A DNA stretch of 19,852 nt from JAZDLM01 sp043801895. GTDB lineage: Bacteria > Patescibacteriota > Kazan-3B-28. The notes under the pieces are model-generated. The model searched no databases. It had not been told where the DNA came from and worked only from the letters and a program-made list of their open reading frames with translations. Position 1 is the first letter of the stretch. Every line of letters starts with the position of its first letter. Positions 1 to 6,743 of the stretch are shown here, one piece after another. The translations under genes were made by a program, and so were the position numbers. Location: NCBI GenBank assembly GCA_043801895.1, contig JAZDLM010000029.1, positions 1-19,852 on the forward strand, given 5' to 3'.

Positions 1-626
1 TGTTATTGACCGATAACGCCCGGCAGGTTGCGTTCGGATACGACGGGGGCGAGATTGTTTACATTCACGAACCGGCCGGCGGCGAGTATTCGTTGGTGCG
101 ATCGTGGCCCGAGGGGTTGGAGTGGGAAAGGGTGGTTTTAGATTTACCCCGATTGACCAATCCGCGACTAGTTTGGGGAACAGATAATCGGTATTTACTG
201 ATTGCCAGCGACGACAAGCTGGTCATCGCTGATCTGATCGCTCAAACTATTACCGACAACGCTTTGGCCGATTGGATGCCGGGGAGCCAGGTGGCGATTT
301 CAACTGAGGGTAATCGGGTAGCCTACGTCGCTCAGGTAGACGGCGTGCCAGCGGTCAAACTTTACGATTTGGATAGCGAGCAAACAATGGCAATTGCCGA
401 CCTATCGGTTGCCAACGATGCCGCGGTCGCCTGGATGGATAATTCGACTATTTTGGTCGCGTTGCCGAACCAGGTTTTTAAAAAAATCGATGTTGAACGC
501 GATGTACGGTCCACTATCCCAGTAACGGGGGATACCGGGGGTAAGATCAAATGGATCGAATACAGCCAGCCGGGGCGGGTATTGATGGTGGTGACCGATA
601 AAAATGTGTTAACCCTCAAGGTCTAG
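1..626 (+). CDS. C-terminal part of a beta-propeller-like protein (5' truncated)
   Basis: The reading frame is open from the first bases of the window (first whole codon at 3) to a TAG at 624-626, so the gene starts outside. The visible part, about 208 residues, is a run of short beta-rich units of the kind seen in WD40/TolB-like propellers: VWGTDNRYLLIASDD, VAISTEGNRVAYVAQ and VAWMDNSTILVAL each read as a strand-turn-strand blade followed by a variable loop. There is no membrane segment in this part. In CPR genomes such propellers are often the outer part of membrane-anchored proteins, but the anchor would lie upstream and cannot be seen. The next gene begins 1 base after the stop, so the two are very likely co-transcribed and may work together. 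The specific function is unknown. Confidence 0.7.
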   Translation, partial: LLTDNARQVAFGYDGGEIVYIHEPAGGEYSLVRSWPEGLEWERVVLDLPRLTNPRLVWGTDNRYLLIASDDKLVIADLIAQTITDNALADWMPGSQVAISTEGNRVAYVAQVDGVPAVKLYDLDSEQTMAIADLSVANDAAVAWMDNSTILVALPNQVFKKIDVERDVRSTIPVTGDTGGKIKWIEYSQPGRVLMVVTDKNVLTLKV

Positions 627-627
627 G

Positions 628-2553
628 ATGGACAATCTCGAGAGGCGCCAGCAAGAATTGCAGGCTAAGCTCGCCGAGTCGTTCCAGCGTTGGGAGAAGT
701 TTAAGCGGAGTCGAATGATGGCGCCGAAAGGATTAAGCAACGCGGCGTCAGTTCAACGAGCAAATAAAATACTCAAAGTTCAAACGCTGCTTAAGCGAGC
801 CGAGCAAGACAAATGGCTAAAGCAGCAGAAAGATGATGACGCGGTGCGGGCAGCCGATAGGAACCTGCGCGCGGCGCTGGCTCTGCTTGATGAAATTGAC
901 CAGCTCGATCAATCCGAGCAGGCAGATGCCGAGGACGAGACGGAGGGGCAAGGGCAGCCCTCGGACGAGGAAGCGCTGCAGATCCAGGGCGACGCGAAAA
1001 ACACTGGCGATACGATCCGTAACCAGCTGAAGGACAGGGTTAAGACTGAAGCCAAAAAAGCCGCTAAAACCGCTGTCGAAAAAACGGTAAAGAAGGCGGC
1101 GAAAGAAGCCGTCAAAACTGGCCTGAAGGCGTTGATGCGGCACCCGTATTTTTGGATCGCGGTAGCGATCCTGGTGGCGCTCGTCGGCATCATAGTGTTG
1201 TTCGTGTCATGTTCAGCCAATAAGAGCACCAGCGAGGCCGGCGGCTCCTCATTTGTACCAATGGACCAAACGAGCCCCGAGGACCAAGCGTTGGCCCAAC
1301 AAGTTCAAACTGCTGTTGCCAGTGGGCAGATTAAGGCCGATGCGCCAGAAGTGCAAACCGATCTGGGTAGCAACATTTACAAGCTGGATTACCGAGTAGT
1401 GCAGACGCTGGCCCACCTTTCAGGTAAATATCCGATCGGGGTGAAGTTGTTGATGGCTAATGGGCCCGATTATACCTATCGCCAAAATGTGTCGAAGCAA
1501 GCCGAAGGAGTGGCTGAAGACAAGAAAACTATCGACGCACTCTCGGCGTATAAAATGGGACAGGCGGTCGGAATTGATAGCATTGGAGTTGTCAGCGATG
1601 AACTGGCAGATCAATGTGATGGGGTCAATCGCAGCGATCCAGTAAAAGTTGAGTGGCAGGCGATGACGCTCGAAGGCTCGCTTCGTCCCGCTTACGAGCA
1701 ATTGCAAACGGATGCTACTAATCTATATGCTATGGCGGCTGCTGTTTCGTCCTTAGCTCAGCGGGGGGCTACCGCCGACGATGTGGTTGGCGTGAAAACT
1801 AAAGCATTGGAGGCGCTTACCTTGGTGGAGGGGAACCTAAGTAAATTAACCGGTGTGGAGGGGCTGGGTGGTGTTCAGGGTTTTATGGACCCGTTAAGCG
1901 TTCAGATCGAGGGCTTACGCCAAGCGTTTCAGCAAAGTGAGTGGGACGATCCCGAAAAAGAATTGGAAACCCCCGCCAGTATTTTGAGCCAAGGGGTTTT
2001 TCGTGCTATGCAGGTAGCTAATATGGACGGCTGGAAGGGGAGTATGGCGAACAGTTGCCGGCTGTGGAAAGCCTACGAAGCCCGGCAGCATATTCGCCAG
2101 CTAGCCTGGGATGTAACGCGAATGCCGATTGAATTAGCTCGGCCACAGGACAACGGGTTTAATAATGAGTTAGTAACAAAACAAATTATTGTTTACAGCC
2201 CGGAGGACGATTTGGATAATATGCCGCCCGATCGCGATGTGTTCCCGCCCGGACCCGACGCGCAAGTGATGGACTGGGGAACGCTCTTGCCGGCTGGCGG
2301 TGACGGGAAGCGAGATGTGAGAGATGAACAGTTCGGGTACATCCCGATCGATAACGGCATTTTCAGTAAATCTTGTACTCAATTTGGTTACAAAACTTCT
2401 GGGCCTACCGCCTCAGCTCTATTGCAAGAACTAGCCCCTGATTCAAGCTACGAGCCGGCCTGTAAATTACTATATGGTAATGCTGTGGTGGCGCCTCAAG
2501 GGGGGGCTCTTGGGCTGGTCAGCTATCAGAAATTCGTGCACATTGGTTTTTAG
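628..2553 (+). CDS. 641-aa single-pass membrane protein of unknown function
   Basis: I do not recognise a named family. Residues 1-90 are charged and predicted helical, probably coiled coil. Residues 91-125 are very acidic. Residues 133-170 form a Lys/Ala-rich amphipathic helix with repeated AKKAAK-like units. A single membrane helix spans about 173-196 (begins PYFWIAVAIL), and residues 200-641 should lie outside the cell. Within the outer part, residues about 245-330 (KLDYRVVQTLAHLSG to SAYKMGQAVGIDSIG) loosely recall the layout of peptidase-M15-like folds, whose usual ending is S-x-H-x-x-G-x-A-x-D-I. The metal-binding His is absent here, so at best it would be a non-catalytic relative. The start at 628 is one base after the previous stop, consistent with translational coupling. 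The C-terminus is Pro/Gly rich with scattered Cys. A role in a surface assembly with the upstream propeller is inference. Confidence 0.75.
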   Translation: MDNLERRQQELQAKLAESFQRWEKFKRSRMMAPKGLSNAASVQRANKILKVQTLLKRAEQDKWLKQQKDDDAVRAADRNLRAALALLDEIDQLDQSEQADAEDETEGQGQPSDEEALQIQGDAKNTGDTIRNQLKDRVKTEAKKAAKTAVEKTVKKAAKEAVKTGLKALMRHPYFWIAVAILVALVGIIVLFVSCSANKSTSEAGGSSFVPMDQTSPEDQALAQQVQTAVASGQIKADAPEVQTDLGSNIYKLDYRVVQTLAHLSGKYPIGVKLLMANGPDYTYRQNVSKQAEGVAEDKKTIDALSAYKMGQAVGIDSIGVVSDELADQCDGVNRSDPVKVEWQAMTLEGSLRPAYEQLQTDATNLYAMAAAVSSLAQRGATADDVVGVKTKALEALTLVEGNLSKLTGVEGLGGVQGFMDPLSVQIEGLRQAFQQSEWDDPEKELETPASILSQGVFRAMQVANMDGWKGSMANSCRLWKAYEARQHIRQLAWDVTRMPIELARPQDNGFNNELVTKQIIVYSPEDDLDNMPPDRDVFPPGPDAQVMDWGTLLPAGGDGKRDVRDEQFGYIPIDNGIFSKSCTQFGYKTSGPTASALLQELAPDSSYEPACKLLYGNAVVAPQGGALGLVSYQKFVHIGF

Positions 2554-2655
2554 CGGGGCAAAGGATAGAATGAGATGTCCGCTGGGAGGTGAGGTGCGGG
2601 AGCGGTTGATCCGGCCTGTCTTGAATCCCGCCCCAACTTTGACACGATTCTAAAT

Positions 2656-2745
2656 GGAGGTGTGGCCGAGTGGTTTATGGCGCCAGTCTTGAAAACTGGT
2701 TGGGGTGCAAACTCCTCACAGGTTCAAATCCTGTCGCCTCCGCCA
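2656..2745 (+). tRNA. tRNA-Ser (anticodon TGA)
   Basis: A 90-nt class II tRNA with encoded CCA at 2743-2745. The acceptor stem GGAGGTG (2656-2662) pairs with CGCCTCC (2735-2741). The anticodon stem CCAGT/ACTGG encloses the loop CTTGAAA with anticodon TGA, which reads UCA. A long variable arm follows, and the T arm contains GGTTCAAATC. It stands alone between two protein genes. Confidence 0.95.
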
Positions 2746-2764
2746 AAACAATGACGTGGGTCGA

Positions 2765-2780
2765 TCCGCCAGCCGGCGGA
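2765..2780. repeat. 16-bp palindromic repeat, copy A (TCCGCCAGCCGGCGGA)
   Basis: TCCGCC (2765-2770) and GGCGGA (2775-2780) form a six-base-pair hairpin with loop AGCC. It follows the tRNA-Ser(TGA) CCA end by 19 bp. It fits the same consensus, TCCGYCAGCYGRCGGA, as the palindrome at 3347-3362, so the two look like members of a dispersed family and not unrelated terminators. No T tract follows. Confidence 0.55.
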
Positions 2781-2814
2781 CCACCCTCTCCGCCACTACC
2801 CGCGCGGTAAGCTC

Positions 2815-2820
2815 TATAAT
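2815..2820 (+). promoter_or_regulatory. -10 element TATAAT of the 2832 gene
   Basis: A perfect TATAAT ends 11 nt before the ATG at 2832. No convincing -35 or TGn extension is visible. The predicted start of transcription, about 2827, leaves only about 5 nt of leader, so the mRNA is near-leaderless. Confidence 0.55.
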
Positions 2821-2831
2821 GAGAAAGTATT

Positions 2832-3314
2832 ATGGTTAATCATCAAGAAATCGGGGAAGTTCTTTATACTTGGCAAGCTAAGGAGTTTGCCACCACCAAG
2901 CGGCCACTCGGCTGGTATGCGATAGCCGGCCTTATTTTAATCGGGGTGCTAGCTTACGCGATCTACACAAGACAATGGATGACCGGTGCGGTGGTGTTGA
3001 TGCTGGCAGTGTTGATTTATTTGTCGCAGCGGATGGTGCCTCGTATCTTCGACCACCAACTTACCAGTCTCGGGGTAGTCGTGGGGGAAAGATTTTATTC
3101 CTACACCAATTTCAAATCTTTCTGGGTAGTGTTAGATAGCAACGCGCCAGTAGCCAATTTGTTACCGAATCGCCGGGTGGGATTACTGCTCACTTTACAA
3201 TTAGGGGGCGCTGATATAGAAAAGGTAAGAAGCATCTTGGCTGAACATGTCGCTGAGGATGCCGGTCGCGGGGAAGATGTGATCGACAAAATCGGGAAGG
3301 CCCTTAAGTTGTAA
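2832..3314 (+). CDS. Small two-helix membrane protein of unknown function
   Basis: A 160-aa protein without a signal peptide. A short charged N-terminus with an aromatic patch (LYTWQAKEF) is followed by two adjacent membrane helices at about residues 27-44 (WYAIAGLILIGVLAYAIY) and 49-66 (MTGAVVLMLAVLIYL). A soluble C-terminal domain of about 90 residues follows (YSYTNFKSFWVVLD to the end) with alternating strands and a final helix. I know this layout only as a conserved hypothetical type in CPR genomes and cannot name a function. The soluble part probably faces the cytoplasm and resembles small PH-like membrane-tethered domains, which is inference. The start follows a TATAAT by 11 nt and has no Shine-Dalgarno site. 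It is a single-gene unit between tRNA genes. Confidence 0.75.
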   Translation: MVNHQEIGEVLYTWQAKEFATTKRPLGWYAIAGLILIGVLAYAIYTRQWMTGAVVLMLAVLIYLSQRMVPRIFDHQLTSLGVVVGERFYSYTNFKSFWVVLDSNAPVANLLPNRRVGLLLTLQLGGADIEKVRSILAEHVAEDAGRGEDVIDKIGKALKL

Positions 3315-3324
3315 GTTTGGTTAT

Positions 3325-3336
3325 GCGCCCGTAGCT
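3325..3336 (+). repeat. Copy of the 5' end of tRNA-Arg (12 nt)
   Basis: GCGCCCGTAGCT is identical to the first 12 nt of tRNA-Arg(ACG) at 3441-3452 and lies 116 bp upstream in the same orientation, 10 nt after the preceding stop codon. The rest of the tRNA is absent, so it is a fragment and not a gene. The palindrome at 3347-3362 follows it. Confidence 0.75.
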
Positions 3337-3341
3337 TCCCA

Positions 3342-3370
3342 CTTCGTCCGTCAGCTGACGGACTACGAGG
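3342..3370. repeat. Long palindromic repeat, copy B (core TCCGTCAGCTGACGGA)
   Basis: The core at 3347-3362 is a perfect 16-bp palindrome, extended by one pair to GTCC...GGAC (3346-3363). After a 3-base bulge (TAC) a further four pairs, CTTC/GAGG, can form. It shares the consensus TCCGYCAGCYGRCGGA with copy A at 2765. It lies between the gene ending at 3314 and tRNA-Arg. It could end transcription of the upstream gene, but no T run follows. Confidence 0.65.
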
Positions 3371-3440
3371 GACTAGATGAGGTAAGTCCAGCGTTCAGCT
3401 TTATACCAGAGAATCAGGTTAATGTCCGGTACATTTATGT

Positions 3441-3517
3441 GCGCCCGTAGCTCAGGGGATTAGAGCGCTTAGCTACGGACTAAGAGGTCGGGGGTTCGAA
3501 TCCCTCCGGGCGTACCA
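3441..3517 (+). tRNA. tRNA-Arg (anticodon ACG)
   Basis: A 77-nt tRNA with encoded CCA at 3515-3517. The acceptor GCGCCCG (3441-3447) pairs with CGGGCGT (3507-3513), giving a G1-U72 pair. The anticodon stem CTTAG/CTAAG holds the loop CTACGGA with anticodon ACG. The wobble A is expected to be deaminated to inosine to read CGU/CGC/CGA. The T arm contains GGTTCGAATC. Only one base separates it from the next tRNA, so the two share a transcript. Confidence 0.95.
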
Positions 3518-3518
3518 A

Positions 3519-3610
<92 letters not shown>

Positions 3611-3655
3611 TCGGAATGTTTGTGATTTTGGCCAAAGGCAGTGAGGGCAGCTGGC

Positions 3656-3664
3656 TGCTACAAT
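3656..3664 (+). promoter_or_regulatory. Extended -10 promoter TGC-TACAAT of the glycosyltransferase
   Basis: TGC followed by TACAAT ends exactly 6 nt before the ATG at 3671. Transcription would begin at or next to the start codon, giving a leaderless mRNA. No Shine-Dalgarno site is present. The same format recurs at 11563 and 19111. Confidence 0.6.
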
Positions 3665-3670
3665 TAGCCT

Positions 3671-4567
3671 ATGGAATACTCGGTTATTATCCCGACCTGC
3701 AATCGGTTATCAGCTTTGCGGATATGCCTGGAGGCGGTATTTAGACAAACCATTGGCGGCTTTGAAGTGATAGTAGTGAATGATGGGTCATCTGACGGTA
3801 CGCTGGAATATCTCGATGGCTTAGCCGAACCGCGACCTAGGGTAATACATTGCCAATCCAGCCAAGGCAAAAGCCGAGCGCGTAATTCCGGCATTGCTAG
3901 GGCGACTGGAAAGATCGTGGTATTTTTGGACGATGATTGTCGGCCTGAACCAGTCTGGCTTGAACGATTGGTAAAGCGATTTAACGATCTGACCGTGGGC
4001 TTCGCGATCGGCAATGTTATTTATCAGCAGCAAGGCTACCGGGCTCATTACCCCGAGCGAATCATAGAGAATCAGGATGCCACCTGGCCGATGACCGCCA
4101 ACATTGCTTATCGGCAAGGGGTGCTTGATGCGATCGGGGGGTTTGACCCCAGCTTTGATCAGTATATAAATGAGGATACGGAATTGGCTATCAGAGCGGT
4201 AGCCCGGGGGTTTAAATATGTTAGCGCCGAGGATGCGATAGTGTACCATCAAGCAGCAACCTGGACCGTGCCATCGTTGTGGCGGTCGGCGCGCAATTTG
4301 TCGGTCTGGCCGATTTTAAAGAAGCAGTACCCGCGGCATTATCGCGAATTTCATCCCCCAATTCTCGGCGGCTGGGTAGTTAGCCCGACCGACTACTGGT
4401 ATCTATTAATTTGGCCGCTGGCGCTTCTGGGGGCTGCGATCCGCTACGGGTCGGGCGGTGGTGGGCGAGAGTGGCGGCTACTCCCGGCTAAATGGCCGGT
4501 TTACTTTGTTCTCCGGCGATTCTATTTGTGGCGAGAAGCGGCGAGGGTTAACCGGCCGATGCTCTAA
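3671..4567 (+). CDS. Family 2 (GT-A fold) glycosyltransferase
   Basis: A 298-aa enzyme that should transfer a sugar from a nucleotide-sugar donor to a surface glycan or lipid-linked acceptor on the cytoplasmic face. The N-terminal nucleotide-binding part is typical: VIIPTCNR at the first strand, then VIVVNDGSSDGT. GKSRARNSGIARATG leads into VVFLDDDC, the DXD-like metal-binding motif at about residues 86-88. The later acidic motif NEDTELAIRA, at about residue 168, is the usual catalytic ED site. A hydrophobic stretch YWYLLIWPLALLGAAI at about 239-254 may associate with the membrane. The acceptor cannot be told. It is a single gene with an extended -10 promoter 6 nt before the ATG and a bidirectional terminator behind it. 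GalU and the phosphomutase elsewhere in the window could supply its donor. Confidence 0.9.
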   Translation: MEYSVIIPTCNRLSALRICLEAVFRQTIGGFEVIVVNDGSSDGTLEYLDGLAEPRPRVIHCQSSQGKSRARNSGIARATGKIVVFLDDDCRPEPVWLERLVKRFNDLTVGFAIGNVIYQQQGYRAHYPERIIENQDATWPMTANIAYRQGVLDAIGGFDPSFDQYINEDTELAIRAVARGFKYVSAEDAIVYHQAATWTVPSLWRSARNLSVWPILKKQYPRHYREFHPPILGGWVVSPTDYWYLLIWPLALLGAAIRYGSGGGGREWRLLPAKWPVYFVLRRFYLWREAARVNRPML

Positions 4568-4571
4568 TTAC

Positions 4572-4600
4572 AAAAAACCCGCCAATCGGCGGGATTTTTG
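4572..4600. terminator. Bidirectional intrinsic terminator
   Basis: CCCGCC (4578-4583) and GGCGGG (4588-4593) form a stem with loop AATC. An A6 run precedes it and ATTTTTG follows, so it works in both directions. It lies between the glycosyltransferase (+) and the pilin-like gene (-), which converge here. Confidence 0.85.
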
Positions 4601-4629
4601 TTTATTGGGTTGAAACCGTCTGGCTGGGT

Positions 4630-4701
4630 TTATGTTCCACTGCCTACCAGCTGAATGGCGGCGTTGATACTGGCATAAGCCCACACGATTACGATGATCC
4701 C
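4630..4701 (-). pseudogene. Out-of-frame C-terminal remnant of a second pilin-like gene
   Basis: On the minus strand, directly after and overlapping the end of the 4689-5045 gene, another frame reads GIIVIVWAYASINAAIQLVG SGT and then TAA at 4632-4630 (split here for length). This matches the end of the intact neighbour, GIIVIVLAYAIISAAKTLVG SS, nearly residue for residue. It has no start codon or upstream body. It is the tail of a tandem paralogue whose remaining sequence is gone. The junction lies at 4696-4701 (GGGATC on the minus strand), and the stop codon of the intact gene lies within remnant sequence. Confidence 0.75.
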
Positions 4702-5045
4702 ACGAGGGTCTTGGCTGCGCTAATGATGGCATAGGCCAATACGATCACAATAATTCCAATGACCGCGTTGATAATCTGTTTCTTGGCCGCCTCCGGTCCG
4801 CCGCCGGAGCCAGTAATATACTGAATACCCGCCCAGATTAGGTAGAGCACGGTCAGGAGACCAGCGACAGCCAGCATCCAGTCACCGACCGTAATCAGGA
4901 TGCTACCGATAAAACCACCGATATCACTGACATTCGCACTTTCGTCGGGTGCGATCCCTGGGTCGGATATAGCGAGAGCTGGCAGTGGCAGTAGTGTCAG
5001 CACTCCAGCCAAGAGCGCCGACGCCTTTACTAGCACTTTTTTCAT
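4689..5045 (-). CDS. Secreted TrbC/VirB2-like pilin-type protein
   Basis: A 118-aa protein with a clear Sec signal peptide: MKKVLVKASALLAG, a hydrophobic core, then LPALA with cleavage likely before ISDPG. The mature part has two membrane helices at about residues 45-68 (IGSILITVGDWMLAVAGLL) and 88-110 (IINAVIGIIVIVLAYAI). They are joined by a short loop with GIQYITGSGG and AAKKQI. This is the hairpin layout of VirB2/TrbC pilins, and small proteins with a GIQYITG motif are common in CPR genomes. The role, as a pilin of a type IV secretion-like device or a small membrane subunit, is inference; no VirB4-type ATPase lies in the window. It has its own TATAAT (5099-5104) and CGGAG 8-9 nt before the ATG, unlike most neighbours, which fits high expression. 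Its last few codons may have been replaced by the recombination described at 4630-4701. Confidence 0.85.
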   Translation of the reverse strand: MKKVLVKASALLAGVLTLLPLPALAISDPGIAPDESANVSDIGGFIGSILITVGDWMLAVAGLLTVLYLIWAGIQYITGSGGGPEAAKKQIINAVIGIIVIVLAYAIISAAKTLVGSS

Positions 5046-5098
5046 AAGTTTACTCCGTTCAAGATAGACATTTATATAGCTATGAGTTCGACTTCCTT

Positions 5099-5104
5099 AT
5101 TATA
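5099..5104 (-). promoter_or_regulatory. -10 element TATAAT of the secreted pilin-like gene
   Basis: On the minus strand TATAAT lies about 53 nt upstream of the ATG at 5045, giving a leader of about 46 nt that ends in a Shine-Dalgarno-like CGGAG. No clear -35 is seen. It would let this gene be expressed apart from the operon upstream. Confidence 0.5.
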
Positions 5105-5129
5105 ACGATTTCGCGAACGATTTCTATCG

Positions 5130-5375
5130 TCAGAGGATATTTTTTAGCGCCGCGACCATTGCCCAGGCCAGAGTGATAATCACCGTACCCCAAATCGCTG
5201 CGATGATCGCTTTCTTACCGTTTTCGGCGTTGCCCGTAATATATTGGATCCCCCCATAGACAATCACCATCACAATAACAATCCCGCCGACGGGGAGCAG
5301 CGCGTTATCGGCAAAACTAACCAAGACGGTTTTTATTTGATCGATTAACTGGTGGACCACTAATCCCTGCCCCAT
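5130..5375 (-). CDS. Small TrbC/VirB2-like two-helix membrane protein
   Basis: An 81-aa relative of the 4689-5045 protein, with the same core: a helix, the loop VYGGIQYITGNAENGKKAI, and a second helix (WGTVIITLAWAMVAAL). Instead of a signal peptide it starts with a short amphipathic segment (LIDQIKTVLVSF). It therefore either inserts directly or has lost the leader. The ATG at 5375 shares one base with the stop of the solute-binding protein (TAATG), so translation is coupled. This links a pilin-like subunit to a solute-binding protein, an unusual partnership. It could alternatively be a small holin-like or pore-forming membrane protein. Confidence 0.8.
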   Translation of the reverse strand: MGQGLVVHQLIDQIKTVLVSFADNALLPVGGIVIVMVIVYGGIQYITGNAENGKKAIIAAIWGTVIITLAWAMVAALKNIL

Positions 5376-6743
5376 TACTCTAGCTGATTAAGCTCGCGGG
5401 TTGCTGTTTCAATGGCGATCTTAGGGGTGAAGTTGTATTTCACTACATTATCTACCATCCGCGAGAAGACGGCCTCAACCTCAACCGTGTTGCTATGATA
5501 CCAAGACTTAGCATAGTCGACTTGTTTGGCCACCGCCCCGTAATATTGCTGCGAGGTGTAGGAGGCGGTGAGGTCTTTGCGAGCAGGAATTTGGCTAGTC
5601 TTCTTGGCGTAGCTTTTCTGTTGGGATTTACCTGTCATGTATTTAATAAAGTCCCAAGCTACGGCCGGGTACTGGGCGTTTTTGGAAACTGTCTCGCCCC
5701 AGTAACCGATCACGGTAGCGGGGTCCTGAAGCTGATTTTGGGGCAGGGGGGCAGTATTAAATTTTAGGGTAGGGTTAAATTGCCGGATGTTTTTAACTTG
5801 GTGAGCATAACCGATCATCATGGCAGCTTTCCCCTCAGTAAAGGCTTGGATGTCAACCGGGAACAGGCGATTGCCGGTCGAGTCCTTAGCGTCGGTAAAG
5901 GAGTAATACGGGCTGCTGGGATTGGCAAACTGTGTGTAGTAAGCCAACGCTTCCTCTGCTCCAAAAATCGGCGGGTTAGTATTGGGCACTGGCAAATCGA
6001 ATGCCGGTGTTTGGCGATCGGCCAATGTCAGGTCGGCGCCATACTGCATCATTAGTGCGGCCAGGATATCCGCTACCCTAGCGACGCCCTCCTGGTTACC
6101 ACCCAGGGTAATGCCGGCAGTTTGGATTTGCGTACCGCTTCTAACCGTTAGCCTGGGAGCTAGCGCAGCTAGTTCCTGGAGGGTGCGTGGCGGTGACTTG
6201 ATTTTGTTTTTCGCAAAAATATCGGTGTTGTAAAACAACATTAGATTATCGATCGCGTAGGGGACAGCGTAGATCCGATCGTTGGTGACAAAATCCTCTT
6301 GAACGGCCGCAGGGAAAGTATTGTTAAAATCCTTGAGCGACATTGACGATTCTGGCATGGGAGTGATTTTGTTCACGAACCGAGGGAGCCAGGTGTTATT
6401 GATCATAAACATATCGGGCCCCTTCCCGTCAGCGATCAAATTAATAATTTCGTTCTGGTAGTCATATACCGTTTTCCCTTGGGTCAGCGAGAATTTTTTT
6501 ACCTCGATAGTGACATTCTTATGGGAACGCGTGTAGTCGTTGATGTAGCTGTCGAGCGCGTCACTGTCGTCCCACAGCCGCCAGTATTCTAGGGTGATGG
6601 GCTCGGGGGGGGATGGGGACTTGGCTCTCCCCACTATTGAAAATAGTTGAGGTAAAGCCGCAACGGGGGGCCATCAACATAATCCCCGTTATCCCAAGGA
6701 GGGCGGCTCGGCGGAGAAACATAGAAAATTGCGATTTGTTCAT
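5375..6743 (-). CDS. Extracellular sugar-type solute-binding protein, frameshifted in a G8 tract
   Basis: The main frame (6634 down to 5375, 419 aa) is a family 1 ABC solute-binding protein: PITLEYWRLWDDSD at the first strand, KFSLTQGKTVYDYQNEIINL, then GKGPDMFMINNTWLPRF. The hinge segments AVPYAIDNLMLFYNTDIF and AFTEGKAAMMIGY are typical of sugar-binding members. It lacks a proper start and signal peptide in that frame. These are found upstream in another frame, from ATG 6743: MNKSQFSMFLRRAALLG, a hydrophobic core, then APRCG. That start overlaps the galU stop by 4 nt (ATGA), which marks it as real. The two frames meet at a run of eight G on the + strand (6605-6612); seven would give one protein of 455 aa. 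The gene is thus broken, phase-variable, or carries a sequence error. The Cys lacks a good lipobox (APRC). No ABC permease or ATPase gene lies nearby. Confidence 0.85.
6605..6612. other. G8 homopolymer at the frameshift point
   Basis: Eight consecutive G (C8 on the coding strand) sit exactly where the signal-peptide frame and the solute-binding frame part. Loss of one base joins them. It is a classic contingency-type position, just after the secretion signal, but also a common place for sequencing errors. Confidence 0.85.
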
